Assembly (NCBI RefSeq): GCF_009905375.1 | Contig: NW_027417700.1 | Location: 1-64,000 of the forward strand | Direction of reading: 5' to 3' | Origin: Apium graveolens | Lineage: Eukaryota; Streptophyta; Magnoliopsida; Apiales; Apiaceae | Length of the DNA stretch: 64,000 bases | In this document: piece after piece, positions 10,435 through 21,698 of the stretch | How the letters are laid out: every line of letters begins with the position of its first letter | Position numbering within the stretch: the stretch's first letter is position 1 | Position numbers and translations under genes: made by a program | The notes under the pieces: generated by a model | What the model was told of the DNA's origin: nothing | Databases searched by the model: none | The model's input: the letters and a program-made list of their open reading frames with translations, nothing else

Positions 10435-13400
10435 CTAAGCAGATTTAGAGAAAGAACCTGAAACCATTCCAAGTTCATTTACCAATCTTGTAAAAGTAGC
10501 TTCACACAGTGGTTTTGTGAAGATATCTGCTAGTTGTTGATCTGTTGGAACAAAGTGCAATTCCACTGTACCTTCATCCACATGTTCCCTTATGAAGTGG
10601 TACCTGATGCTGATGTGCTTTGTCATTGAGTGTTGAACTGGATTACCTGTCATAGCAATAGCACTTTGATTATCACAGTAAATAGGGATTTTAAAATATG
10701 TTAACCCATAATCCAGTAACTGATTCTTCATCCAAAGAATCTGTGCACAACAGCTTCCTGCAGCAATGTACTCTGCTTCTGCAGTTGATGTGGAAATTGA
10801 CTTTTGTTTCTTGCTAAACCAAGAAACCAATCTGCCTCCAAGAAATTGGCAGCTTCCACTTGTGCTTTTCCTGTCAATTTTGCAACCTGCAAAATCTGCA
10901 TCTGAGTAACCTATTAGTTTAAAATCTGATTCTCTGGGATACCACAATCCCAGATCAGCTGTTCCCTTAAGATTTGAAAATCTTTTCACAGCTGTTAAGT
11001 GAGGTTCTCTTGGATCTGCTTGAAATCTTGCACAAAGACAGGTAGCATACATGATATCAGGTCTACTAGCAGTTAGATAGAGTAGAGAGCCAATCATACC
11101 TCTGTAATCAGTAATATCTACTGATTTACCAGTATCCTTGTCCAGTTTTGTTGCAGTGGCCATGGGAGTGGATGCACTTGAACAATCTTGCATTCCAAAT
11201 TTCTTCAGCAAATTTCTGGTGTACTTAGTTTGACAAATAAAAGTGCCTTCTTCATTCTGCTTGACTTGAAGGCCTAGAAAATAGCTAAGTTCCCCCATCA
11301 TACTCATTTGATACCTTGAATGCATCAGTTTGGCAAACTTCTTGCAAAGTCTGTCATTTGTAGAACCAAAGATGATATCATCAACATATATCTGAACCAG
11401 AAGTAAGTCCTTTCCATGGTTGAGGTAGAACAGTTTTGTCTATAGTTCCTCTGTTAAATCCACTTTCCAGAAGAAATTGAGCTAAAGTCTCATACCATGC
11501 TCTTGGAGCTTGCTTAAGTCCATAAAGTGCTTTATCAAGCCTGTAGACATAATCTGGATATTTGGAATCTACAAAGCCTGGAGGTTGTTCAACATATACT
11601 TCTTCCTCCAATTCTCCATTGAGAAAAGCACTTTTCACATCCATTTGAAAGACAGTAAACTTTTTGTGAGCAGCATAAGCCAAAAATATCCTTATGGCTT
11701 CCAATCTAGCAACTGGTGCAAATGTTTCATCATAATCAATTCCCTCCTGTTGAGAATATCCTTTTGCAACCAGCCTTGCCTTATTCCTTGTAATTATGCC
11801 ATCACTATCAGTTTTTTTCTGAATACCCATTTTGTACCAACAACAGATCTGTTCTTTGGTCTTGGCACTAGGGTCCAGACTTTGTTTCTTTCAAATTCAT
11901 TTAACTCTTCCTGCATTGCTTGCACCCAATCAGCATCTTGAAGAGCTTCTTCCACTTTCTTTGGCTCAGTCTGAGAAAGAAAAGAATTGTAAAGACATTC
12001 ACTTGAAGTAGCTGTTCTAGTTCTGACACCTGCATCAGGATTTCCAATTATCAAATCAGGTGTATGTGATTTAGTCCACTTCCTTGCAGATGGAAGGTTT
12101 TCTCTAGAACTGGATGCTCCCCCATGATCCATGCTGTCTTCATTACATTTTCTGATGCTCCCCCTGAAACTATGCTCTCTGAGTTGGATTCTTCAGAATT
12201 TAGATTTTCAGAACTATCAGAACTTGGCTTATCAGAACTTGACGAATCAGAACTTGAAGAGCCAGATGTATGTTCTGATGCTTCTTGAGATGTGGTATAT
12301 CTTGAGTATGCTCCCCCTGCATAGGTGCATCTTCCTTTGGCGTAGTCACCACAGTTTCAATAACATCAGAGTTTAATCCATCAGAGTTTGCAGTATCAGG
12401 ATTTAGATTGTCAGGATTTTCAGTATCAGAATTTAAGTCTTCATTTTCAAATCTCAGCTGATCATGATCAATAAAATCTTCAAGTCCAGTAATCTTATCA
12501 TCAAAAGAGACATTGATAGATTCCATGACCACTCTTGTTCTCAAGTTATAGACTCTGAAGGCTTTTGTGGAAAGTGGATATCCAACAAAGATTCCTTCAT
12601 CAGCTTTTAGATCAAATTTGGATAGCTGTTCAGGATGAGTCTTAAGAACAAAACACTTGCATCCAAATACATGAAAATACTTCAGATTTGGCTTCTTTTC
12701 TTCACCATTCATATGGTGTCTTTCCATGCTTGTTAATAGTGTTGCATTCTGAGTAAAACAAGCAGTCTGCACAGCTTCAGCCCAGAAATAGGTTGGAAGC
12801 TTTGCTTCATCAAGCATTGTACGTGCAGCTTCAATGAGAGTTCTATTCTTTCTTTCAACAACTCCATTTTGCTGTGGAGTTCCAGGAGCAGAAAATTCCT
12901 GCTTGATTCCATGGTTTTTGCAGAACTCTTCCATTATCAAATTCTTGAACTCAGTACCATTATCACTCCTTATTATTTTCACAGAATCTTTGACCAATTT
13001 ATCCAGTTGCCTGACATGATCAATCAAGATAGATGCAGTTTCACTTTTGTGTGCAAGAAATACACCCATGTGTATCTGGTGAACTCATCCACTATGACCA
13101 TAGCATATTTCTTCTTTGCAATAGACATGACATTTACTGGACCAAATAGATCAACATGTAGTGATAAGGCTCAAGAATTGATGATTCAGTCTTGCTCTTG
13201 AATGAGGATTTCCTTTGTTTAGCCTTCTGACAAGAATCACAAAGGCCATCAGGAGCAAATACTGACTTTGGCAGTCCTCTCACAAGATCTTTCTTGACTA
13301 GTTCATTTATTGTTGAAATTTAATATGAGAGAGTTTCTTGTGCCAATTCCAGCTTTCTTCAATTGATGCTCTACTCATCAGACAGATTGCAGAACCATCA

Positions 13401-13475
13401 GTACTTGTTGAAAGCTTGGCTTCATAAATGCTACCACGCCTGTATCCTTTCAGAACAACTTTGCCTGTAGATTTA
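10435..13475 (-). pseudogene. Y2 pol relic (integrase, RT, RNase H)
   Basis: Order on the minus strand: pre-integrase [10 protein letters not shown] (about 13350), integrase catalytic core with IRSDNGTEF and [11 protein letters not shown] (about 12800-12970), Asp/Asn-rich linker, RT ([43 protein letters not shown] at about 11383-11394), then RNase H ([30 protein letters not shown]) to stop 10435. Frames break near 13320, 13070-13200, 12200, 11800 and 11385. Most catalytic residues are still readable, so decay is moderate. Truncated upstream by the Y3 LTR. Confidence 0.85.
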
Positions 13476-14089
13476 TGTTAGGTCACACACACACTGTAGA
13501 GGGGGTGAATACAGTGTATAGTACACTCAAATCGAACTTTAAGATCTTAAGTAACAGAAAACAAACTTTATTGAAACAATAAACTCTGTTATAGTATGGA
13601 ACTGTTACCTCTCAGTGATGAACAAATATCACGAGAGCTGCTAGGGTTACAAAGAATAATAACTTCGATAATGATAACACTTATAGTGTAAACCCTATGC
13701 CTGTGTTTATATACTACACAGTTACAAGATAATCGCTAATTGATATGGAATATAATTATGCTTCCTAAAATATATCAATCAGATATCTTTTCTTCCAAGT
13801 ATTCCATTCTTCACGGAATTCCTTCTTCATGCATATCTCTTCTTATGTTTATCTCGATCTTCTTTCCTTTAATCAGCTACTGTCCTTATCTGATTGTCCT
13901 TCAGCACTTAAGTTCTGATATCTATCTTCTGATGATTATCTCCTGATAATATAAGTACTGATATCCTTAAGTCCTGACTACCAGTATAAGTACTGATCAA
14001 CAGTTAAGTACTGATTTATCCTGTTCACGTAAGATCTGAAAGCTAAACATAAAACATATTAGCCATGACATTATCAAATATATCTAACA
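13476..14089 (-). repeat. Y3 3' LTR
   Basis: 614 bp, sense ends TGTTAG...CTAACA. On the sense (minus) strand, ATCAG[T/A]ACTT copies lie upstream (plus-strand positions 13911, 13953, 13988, 14006), then TATATAAA at 13706-13713 (promoter) and AATAAA at 13567-13572 (poly(A) signal). It pairs with 51390-52003. It is directly preceded in sense by the polypurine tract at 14090-14100. Confidence 0.9.
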
Positions 14090-14100
14090 ATCTCCCCCAA
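14090..14100 (-). other. Y3 polypurine tract
   Basis: Sense TTGGGGGAGAT immediately upstream of the 3' LTR start TGTTAG. It primes plus-strand DNA synthesis in LTR retrotransposons. Confidence 0.8.
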
Positions 14101-14297
14101 CTTGTAAATTAACAAAATATACAAGTTTAACAGATATTTGATGATGTCAAAAACATTAAGTACAAATGCATGAGAAATAGACTAGATAACTACAACTTAC
14201 AGTCCTTAAAGTTTTTACCAATTTCAACTTCTGATAACAACTTCAATCTGTATAAATATCATAATTTAAGCAGTTGTAGATCTTCGACTTGGCTTCT

Positions 14298-17200
14298 TCA
14301 TTTTCTGATCTCTCTGATGTCAAGAGTTATTCTGAGATAGTTCTTCAACAAACATTTCTCAGCATATCTTAGTTCATCAATCATTCTCCTTTTAACACCT
14401 TTAAGCTCTGCAGTATCTTCACCAGTTTGAAAGATTGCAGCTCTGAGATCATTAATCTTTGCTTTTCTTAACTCCTGATCTAGTCTTATGACATAAGCTT
14501 TGTCAGATTCAAGATTGAATTCAAGTCCCTTAATACCAAGATACGTTCTGATCTGTGCAGTGTTAGGCTTCATATCAACAATATCACCATTGTGATCTCT
14601 GTACTTTGGAACATATATGCTGTCAGACTTAACAGAATAAAGCCTTTTCTGTCTCTGAATCTGTTCTTTTAAGTAGTTTGCAGCAGTCTCTGTTATTCTG
14701 TCATCCACTTGAAGTAAGAAAAGTACATGCTCCAATTCTTCAAAATACTTCAAAGGAATGGCATTTTGTCTTATATGATAAACCCTACCATCTATCATGA
14801 AATACAACATGATGTATTCTTTCAAGTAGGTATGGTAAACCATCTGTACAGATTCCAGTTGATTCAATCTCTCAGGAGTTGCTCCAATACCTGGTTCACT
14901 CAAGGAAGTTGGATCATTGATAGTGTTGTGTACTCTTCTTTCATCAGCACTTCCCAATCCAGTTTTATCTCTAGCTTCCTTTCCAGTAACTACTCTTGCT
15001 TCAAAACCACTTGCAGTAGTCTTCAAAGATTGAGTCTGTTTTGCTTTAGTGAATCCTGGTAGGAGTGTTTTAGATCTATTTTCTGATATCAAGTTAACTT
15101 GAGCACTGTCAGAGGTTACTTGCTTCTTCTGAATATCAGAACTTAAAATTTCTTGACTCTGAACAACTTGAGCCATGTCAGAGGTTGTTTTAAGAACTTT
15201 TCTTGTAGTCAGAGCAAGATCATTTTTTCCATCAGTAATTTCTTCTTCCTCAGGAGGTACAAAAGGCTTGATAGGTTCACCAACCTTTTCTTTACCCTTG
15301 GATCTTGGATCTATCTGTGGTTGTGATCTAGCCAAAGTTGCTTCAGTATGTATCCTTTCTTTGATCACAATGCCTTTAGGTTTTGGAAGTAACTTTTTAC
15401 CAGAAGCTTCAGATTTAGATGTGACTTTCTCTGATTTAAGTCTGGCTTCTTCTTCCTTTAAACTTTCCAAGTCCATCCCTGGATTTTCTTGAAGAAATAA
15501 CTGTCTTGACATTTCCTCATCAAGATCTAGAAGTTCATCAGAACTTATCCTTTTACCAGCAGCAGAACTTATTCTTTTCCCAGTATCAGAACTTGTTCTG
15601 TGACTAGCTTGTCTTGATGTAAACCTTCTACCTTGACTATGACCACTACCCATTCCAGAGGTTTCTTGGTCATCTTTTCCATCATCCTTTCCTTGCAGTG
15701 TCTTGTTGGTTTTGCATTTGGACTTAATTACCTTCTCCCCCTTTTTGGCATCAACAGGTAATAAAAGAGAGATAAGTAGTTCCACTGAGGTCTGGATTTC
15801 AGTAAGTTGCGATTGCTGAGAAGCTTGATTTGTCAGAATTTGATCAATCTGAGCTTGTTGCTTCTCTTATGTTTTCTCAATATAAGCAACCCTGTCAATG
15901 GTAGGTTGGAAGAACTTTTTCTTATCAATTTTCCAAACTTGTTCCTGTTTGATAAAGTTCTCCTGAATCTTGTGTAGCTCTGCATGAGTATTGGAATGAA
16001 GACCTTGTAGATGTTTAGTACTCAATGCAGTGACTCTAAGCTGGGTTTTAAAATCATCAGAATTTAACATTTCATCAGCTTTAGTCAAGTGCTCAGCAAG
16101 ATGTAAAGCATTTGGAACACATGAAACTGAGTTCCATTCCTTAGTCCACTCCTGACCTGCAGGAGTTTCACTCCAAGGTACTGGTGCATCCCTGATAACA
16201 AACTCCTTTACCAGTTCAGACTTAGGAAGAGTCGGTGGAGGAGTATGTCCTGAAGGACCTGCTTCATCAGCATCTACAGTTGTAGCATCTTCACCAGTAT
16301 CTCCAACATTTGTAGCATCAGAACTTAAAGAATCAGTATCTTCTGATAAGACAACAGTGTGAGTAGCAATGGAGGCTTCAGCATCCTCTAATTGCTGATC
16401 TGATACTAAGTTCTGATCAACAGCCATATCCTGATGCTTACCTAAAATCTGATCATCAGCATCTTGATGCAGAGAAGGTGTTGTTGATAACTCTGGAGTT
16501 TGAACAGCATCAATAACAGGTGTTGTAGAAGTATTATTTGCTGTTGGAGCTTCTAAGAGAAGTATTTCAAGCACAACCAGGTTCTGAATATCAATTTCAG
16601 CACTTGTGCCTGGATCAACAAGAGACACAGATGGTGAGTTAGCCTTGTCAGATACAGCTTCCTGAGATGGAGTTGATGGAGAAGAAGTGACTGGAGCAAA
16701 TTCCTTGTCTTGTGAGAACAGAGATTCCTGATCCCCTTCCTTAGCTGCTTCCTCCTCATCATCTGAAACTGGCCTTTGTGCCCTCTGTTTCTTGTACTTC
16801 CTTGTTGATTTGGATTCCTTGGGAGTTTCAGGAACTATCATGCGTCTAAGCCTCTTGAGAAGCCTAGAACCCCCAATTGCAGAATCCTTCTGAGAAGTTG
16901 CGTTCTCAGCTTCAACCACCACATGGTCTGAAGAAGGAATCTGTACCTCAAAATCTGATTCATCTCTCAAAGTAAATCGCCTCCTCTTTTGAGGTGTTTG
17001 AGGAACAGTCTTTGTTCTCTTTGGCTTAGAGGATGTAGGCTTCACAGTAGGTGCTGAAGAAGAAGGTTGAGCAGTCTGGGAAGTGGAGAGATAGGATTTG
17101 AGATAAGTTCTGAGGGTAGGTTGAGTAGAATGAGAGGTAGGTACTGAGGTTGATGGATTTTGGTTATGGTGAGTTGGTTGAATATTTGAGTAAACAGATT

Positions 17201-18008
17201 TGTAAGTAGCAGGATCAGCATTTACCAGAATCTGTTTCACAGACTGAGGAATCTGTAATTGTCTCACCACTGATTTCTTTGTGTCAGCATTTATCAGGTC
17301 GTTAAAGTACCTTTTTGCAACCTTAAAAGGTGGGGTTTGAGTGCTGACTAACTGGGGTTCAGCAGTACAATACGTATAAATAAGTTGACAGAATCGAGCA
17401 AAATAAACAATATCTCGATCCTCTGTCATCCTATCCCCAATAAAACTAATTATTCCAGTTGCAAAGTCAAAATGAGTTTGATGGATAATAGCATACCCTA
17501 TGTGCTGACTCAGAATTGGGATAGCATCAAAATTTGAACATTTGTTCCCAAAAGCTTTGGTGATGCAATCAAAGAAGAAACTCCATTCTCTTCTGATATT
17601 AGCCCGTTTCAACTGTCCAAGTTTTGTCAGACTCTTTTCATATCCCAATTCAGCCATTAACTCCCGAAGGGCTGAGTCCTCTGGAACTGAGAAAGTACAA
17701 TCCTCGGGAAGATGTAAAGCCCTGCGTACTGTACCAGGAGTGACTACAAAAGATGAATCACCCACTTGGAAGATAATACTGGGAGTTCCACGGTTACCAC
17801 CATCATCAAAAACGCCAGTCCTCCAGAACCTCAGAACTTGTTGACTTGAAAATAATTCAGGCTGAGTTAAGGCGTACCCAACCTCACTATGTGCAAGAAG
17901 ATCCTGCACAAAGTGCAATTCAGATGGAGCTTCAGCATGATCAAGAATTGCAGCATAGTTGTTTGGAACAAACTTTGCTCCATCAATGATTAAATCCTTT
18001 GGTGCCAT
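14298..18008 (-). pseudogene. Y3 ORF3, one in-frame stop (about 1237 codons)
   Basis: One frame from ATG 18008 to stop 14298, interrupted by a single TAA at codon 714 (15867-15869). The N-terminal domain (1-235) has HLPE (99-102), REWSFFFD (140-147), SNFDAI (158-163) and YFARF (202-206). Family X has the same landmarks at nearly the same positions. Next comes a Ser/Thr/Pro-rich region with basic KPKRTK...QKRRR (328-344) and LLKRLRRM, resembling nuclear localisation signals. An acidic tract follows, then AKKGEKVIKSK, and a C-terminal domain with YFMIDGRVYHIRQNAIPLKY. I see no signal peptide or membrane segment. Role unknown; position is that of the 'env-like' ORF of Sireviruses, but the sequence suggests a nuclear protein. 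Confidence 0.75.
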
Positions 18009-18695
18009 GAAAAAAATTGAGAATTAAGAATGCCTGATAGTTGTTTGATATAATGGCTGTAGGAAAACAACGGAAAAAGTAAAGTGAAGGATAGTAAAAG
18101 TAAGAAGAGAGATAAAAGATGAAGAAATTAAAAAGATTACAGAATTCTTCTCTCTGTTGTACTTATATAAAAAAATATTACCGTTGGACACCTGTCAGAC
18201 ATGCAGTAATAACGGATAGTTACTGGGCTCGAGAAAACAGGAATGATTACTTACCCAGTTGCCTTGTTTCAAGGAAAAATCGTTCCTTTAATCAAGAGAA
18301 ACAGTTTTAATTCAAAATTTAAACCGTTAGCACTGATTGAATTATTTTTCACTGCAACATTAATATTCTGAAAATAAATCATGTTAAAAATGACCGAGAT
18401 AATTTCGATGAATAAGTGCTGACAGAGAATCAGAACTTAAATAAAAGCACAATTTAAATGGTCATCAGAATATCAATCAGGATTTATCAACACAAGATAA
18501 AATAACTCAGAGACAAAATCTTGAAGTAAAAACAATTTTCATTAATATATCAAGTTAATACATTTATGAAATGGAAATGACATCAATACTTATACAAGAT
18601 TTTCCCTAAGCTTCTAATCCTAACGTCAACAGCTTTAGTCCTAGCTAAGAAGCCTGACAAAGCTGATGATGAAGAAGAACAGGAAGAAGACGAGA
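18009..18695 (-). other. Y3 spacer with ORF3 leader
   Basis: Noncoding, between the small ORF and ORF3. It carries the ORF3 leader, a TATA box at 18161-18169, and family-Y motif copies at about 18430-18490 (ATCAGAACTTA). It matches 8058-8767 of Y2. Confidence 0.5.
18161..18169 (-). promoter_or_regulatory. Putative TATA box of Y3 ORF3
   Basis: TATATAAGT on the minus strand, about 155 bp upstream of the ORF3 ATG at 18008 and followed by a purine-rich AGAGAGAAGAATTC leader. The element LTR has its own TATA box, so this would be an internal promoter. Less conserved in Y2. Confidence 0.45.
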
Positions 18696-18971
18696 TTAAG
18701 TCATCTTCCTCTTCCTATCTTCGACGAACAAGATGGCGAGTCGTATGATTCGCTCTTGCTGACGGATAGCTTCCCGCCTTTCCTCCTCCAATCGCTCCAG
18801 ATGGCGATGGTAATCCATATAGAAGAATAGAAGGTGAGTCAGCACCTCCTGTGGGACAGAATCCCAGATCTCCTCAGGAATGGCTGTTACATGCCACTCC
18901 TGCTGCCAATCGGCACAACTTAGCTCCATTGTGAAGGTTTGGTTGTTCAAAAACATGTTGTATCGAACCAT
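18696..18971 (-). CDS. Small accessory ORF of family Y, 91 aa, unknown function
   Basis: Intact ORF between pol and ORF3. I chose ATG 18971 (MVRYNMFLNN) over the in-frame upstream ATG at 19076 because the TATA box at 19044-19051 lies between them. Y2 has the same ATG at the same distance from its TATA box. The protein has a tryptophan-containing N-terminal half (EWHVTAIPEEIWDSVPQEV). It continues with aromatic HLLFFYMDYHRHL and ends in a charged amphipathic helix (LERLEEERREAIRQQERIIRL). Copies in Y1 and Y2 are recognisable but broken. I do not recognise a family. A small helical or dimerising protein is plausible. Confidence 0.6.
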   Translation of the reverse strand: MVRYNMFLNNQTFTMELSCADWQQEWHVTAIPEEIWDSVPQEVLTHLLFFYMDYHRHLERLEEERREAIRQQERIIRLAILFVEDRKRKMT

Positions 18972-19043
18972 TGTGTTTTTGATAGAAGAAGGAGGATAAG
19001 TGTGTGAGAAGAATGTGATGGAAAGACTGATGTGAAGAGGTTG

Positions 19044-19051
19044 CTTATATA
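19044..19051 (-). promoter_or_regulatory. TATA box of Y3 small ORF
   Basis: TATATAAG on the minus strand, about 75 bp upstream of ATG 18971. It matches Y2 (9108-9115), including the flanking CTTGCC. Family-Y motifs lie just upstream (about 19335-19380 and 19440-19500). Confidence 0.55.
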
Positions 19052-20402
19052 GGCAAGAGAATGCCAAGAGACGCAAAGATATTTAATGCTGACAGGTAGA
19101 ATTAATTTTACCTCGTCTCCCTAGACTTTGAAAAAGAATAGCAGTCATTGGAAAGAGGAAGCATGGTCTAGATCGCACAAAACACAAGAAACAGTGGTCT
19201 GTTCAAGTACAAATACCATTAATCCTAATCACAGTGACTATTAATCTTCCACTTCAACATATTCGAGTACAAACTGAGACTATTATCAAATTTTATTCAA
19301 AGATAAGCCAAGTAAAGGATTAGACTGAGAAATCAGAACTTAGACCTATACCAGAACTTAATAGTCATCAGAACATAATTTCTTAACTCGAAAAAGGAAT
19401 GCCTATCTTAGTAAATACTCATACAAATTCTGAGTTTATGGACGTCAGTACTTAATCATCAGAACGTGTAACTTAGAACTTGTCCTCAGAATTTGTGCAA
19501 TAATGACACATTGACTGTTTTATCTAAAATAACATAGACCACCACAGAAATTTTCATCATTCAGATGGAGTGATTAGTGTGTGCATTAAGCTAAAAATAG
19601 ACAAAGAGTAAAGTCTGATTCACTGCAGTACATCTTAGAAATAAGGCATAACTAAAATTTTGCTAAAGATCTGTCATTGTCCTGAAACCGACTGAAGAAT
19701 GAGTTTATGCTTGAGTCCATATCAACTATTTTGTGCTAATTTTATGCATCTTTTGAAATTCTATTTTACAGTGGCTTCTCAGTGTAAGTGAGTCACGACT
19801 GTTTATCAGAATTTATGCTATTTTCAGAGTATTTCTCCAGTAATCATAGAGTGTGAAAAGTCACCAAGAAAATATTTTGCTTTTCTGATGCATATTTACT
19901 TAATACCAGCAATGTACTTGGGTCGTCCCTTCCACATTTTTACTCTAGATCTCAAAGGAGTACCTGATTTTAATCTTTGATCTTTTTGCTTTTGCTTTTG
20001 ATAAGAGAGGTCTATCAGCACTTAGTACATTCAGCAGTTTTACTAGTATCAGAACTTAACAGATGAGTAGCATTATTCTAATTTGTGACTTAGTAATAAG
20101 ATATACAAAGTGAACTTAACTAAGCTCAGTTATCAGAATTTGCTAGTGTCATAAGTTTTCCACTGAAATAATTACTTCTTCCATGGAATCATTTGTTTAT
20201 TGAAGACTACTAGGTCAGTATCTAGCACAGTTATCCTCATAGGATTGAATAGGTACTAGAACAGACATATCACTTATCAGAGTTTAGAAACATATATCAG
20301 ACAACAGTCAGTACTTAAAGACATTTATCAATTAAGCACAGAATACACAATGAGATGAATTCTGTAAATACTGAGCATAAAGTCTGATAACACAGAACAA
20401 GT
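19052..20402 (-). other. Y3 post-pol spacer, noncoding
   Basis: No ORF. Homologous to the Y1 and Y2 spacers. It contains dispersed ATCAGAACTT/AGTACTTA family-Y motifs and a conserved block around 19760-19810 (GTGGCTTCTCAGTGTAAGTG). Likely regulatory or needed for RNA function. Nothing else seen. Confidence 0.5.
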
Positions 20403-20623
20403 CTAAGCAGATTTAGAGAAGGAACCTGAAACCATTCCAAGTTCATTTACCAATCTTGTAAAAGTAGCTTCACATAATGGTTTTGTGAAGATATCTGCCA
20501 ACTGTTGATCTGTGGGAACAAAATGCAATTCCACTGTACCTTCATCCATATGTTCCCTGATGAAGTGGTACCTGATGCTGATGTGCTTTGTCATTGAGTG
20601 TTGAACTGGATTACCTGTCATAG
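20403..20623 (-). pseudogene. Y3 pol 3' end (RNase H), cut off by X1
   Basis: The last 72 residues of Y3 pol (TGNPVQHSMTKHISIRY through LADIFTKPL to SGSFSKSA, stop 20403). The rest of pol lies at 46922-48463, beyond the X1 insertion. The interrupted codons are those for AIAM-TGNP. Apart from the insertion this part is intact and matches Y2 10435-10650. Confidence 0.9.
20619..20623. repeat. X1 target-site duplication (left copy), CATAG
   Basis: CATAG here and at 46922-46926 directly flank the TGTTAGG and AATAACA ends of X1. The 5-bp length is usual for copia integrase. It shows X1 inserted into the RNase H of Y3. Confidence 0.95.
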
Positions 20624-21637
20624 TGTTAGGAATATATGTGCATTAGTTTGATGATATGTTTAACAAAACACTTAAGTAGAAATTCAGTGTCTGTAGCCTC
20701 AACGGATAAGACCACTTTGGCTATCCATTGATGGTGTAGCTTTACTTAGAAATAAGTCTAGTGTTGTAGCATATTTCAGTCTCTGTATTTAAGATGTAAT
20801 TCTTAGAAGTTGAGAGAAACTATGAGTCATGTTGACTACTAGAAGATATGCAGATAGGAAGGCCAATTGTAAATATTTCATGCCTTATAATTTTGTATAA
20901 ATGAAGTGGTATCAACGGATGACTTAAAGACCTTCAACGGATGAGAAGCTAAGCTTCAACAGATGTCTCTAAAGCTTCAACGGATAACATCCTTCAACGG
21001 ATGAGTGTATCAACGGATGAAAGCTTCAACGGATGTTCTGTTGATTAACCGTTGATAAGTGATAGTTGTACCTACAAACAGAGGCACGTGGGTGAACAGA
21101 GATAACTGAAATGTGGCAGCCTAATTTCAGGAACATCAGAAAAAGCAGCCGTTCTACTCTAGTATAAAGAGACATTAAGTCAACAAAGTACTGGAGTGAA
21201 CTGGAGAAGAAACAAGTGGAGATCTTACTTTATTATTTTATATATCCTTTTCTTCACTTGTAAACTTGGTAATATATAAACCAAGTAGTAGCTAGTAATT
21301 AGAAAGAGAATTTTTCCAGAGCTGTTTAGAAAAATCTTGAGAGAAAAATTATCTAGTTTGTACTAGGATGCAGCTGTGATCAAATTCTTAGATCACAGAA
21401 TTTCTGAAATACCATCTCTGGTGGAACAACAAATCCACCAGAAAAGTTTTTAAAGGTTTATTGTGTTCTTTACATTTGTGTTTGAATATATATCTGTCTG
21501 TATCAGCTTAAAGCAATTCACACACTTGTTCATCTTGAACACACAGTCTTTATAAACTGCTCAAAACTTGAAAAAGTTTTGAGATTTACATTCAACCCCC
21601 TTCTGTAAATCTCATTGTTAGTTCTCTAGAAATAACA
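20624..21637 (+). repeat. X1 5' LTR
   Basis: 1014 bp, TGTTAGG...AATAACA. It contains seven exact TCAACGGAT copies (20699, 20912, 20934, 20977, 20994, 21010, 21026) plus degenerate ones such as TCAACAGAT (about 20956) and an ACCGTTGA near 21049. Six of the seven fall in 20912-21034, about 130-250 bp upstream of a TATA box at 21163. Pairs with 45907-46921. Confidence 0.95.
21163..21169 (+). promoter_or_regulatory. X1 LTR TATA box
   Basis: TATAAAG downstream of the TCAACGGAT array. The 3' LTR has the same box at 46446-46452. Likely the promoter for full-length RNA. Confidence 0.55.
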
Positions 21638-21639
21638 AT

Positions 21640-21651
21640 TGGTATCAGAGC
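21640..21651 (+). other. X1 primer binding site (tRNA-Met type)
   Basis: TGGTATCAGAGC two bases after the LTR end. It is complementary to the 3' end of plant initiator tRNA-Met, the usual primer of plant copia elements. Confidence 0.9.
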
Positions 21652-21698
21652 AGGCTCTTGACAAACAAAGAGTTTAAAGATCTTGGAATCTAACAAAG

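Larger units (their letters stand above)
4712..13475 (-). mobile_element. Y2: decayed Sirevirus-type copia fragment (family Y)
   Basis: Minus-strand family-Y copy running from mid-pol (13475) through RNase H, spacer, small ORF and ORF3 to 4712. Both LTRs and the 5' part (gag, protease) are absent. At 13475 it is cut by the 3' LTR of Y3, leaving the pre-integrase region interrupted within the codons for VSKS (compare Y3 at about 48715). At 4712 it abuts Y1 in opposite orientation. ORFs carry many frameshifts, so it is an old inactive copy. Confidence 0.85.

Noticed and set aside
13476..14089. A solo LTR at 13476-14089
   Set aside because: The PPT and ORF3 of Y3 adjoin it directly, so it is the 3' LTR of a full element.
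20912..21034. CRISPR-like or satellite array from the regularly repeated TCAACGGAT
   Set aside because: Spacing is irregular, the motif is only 9 bp, occurs on both strands and in coding DNA, and the context is a plant LTR.
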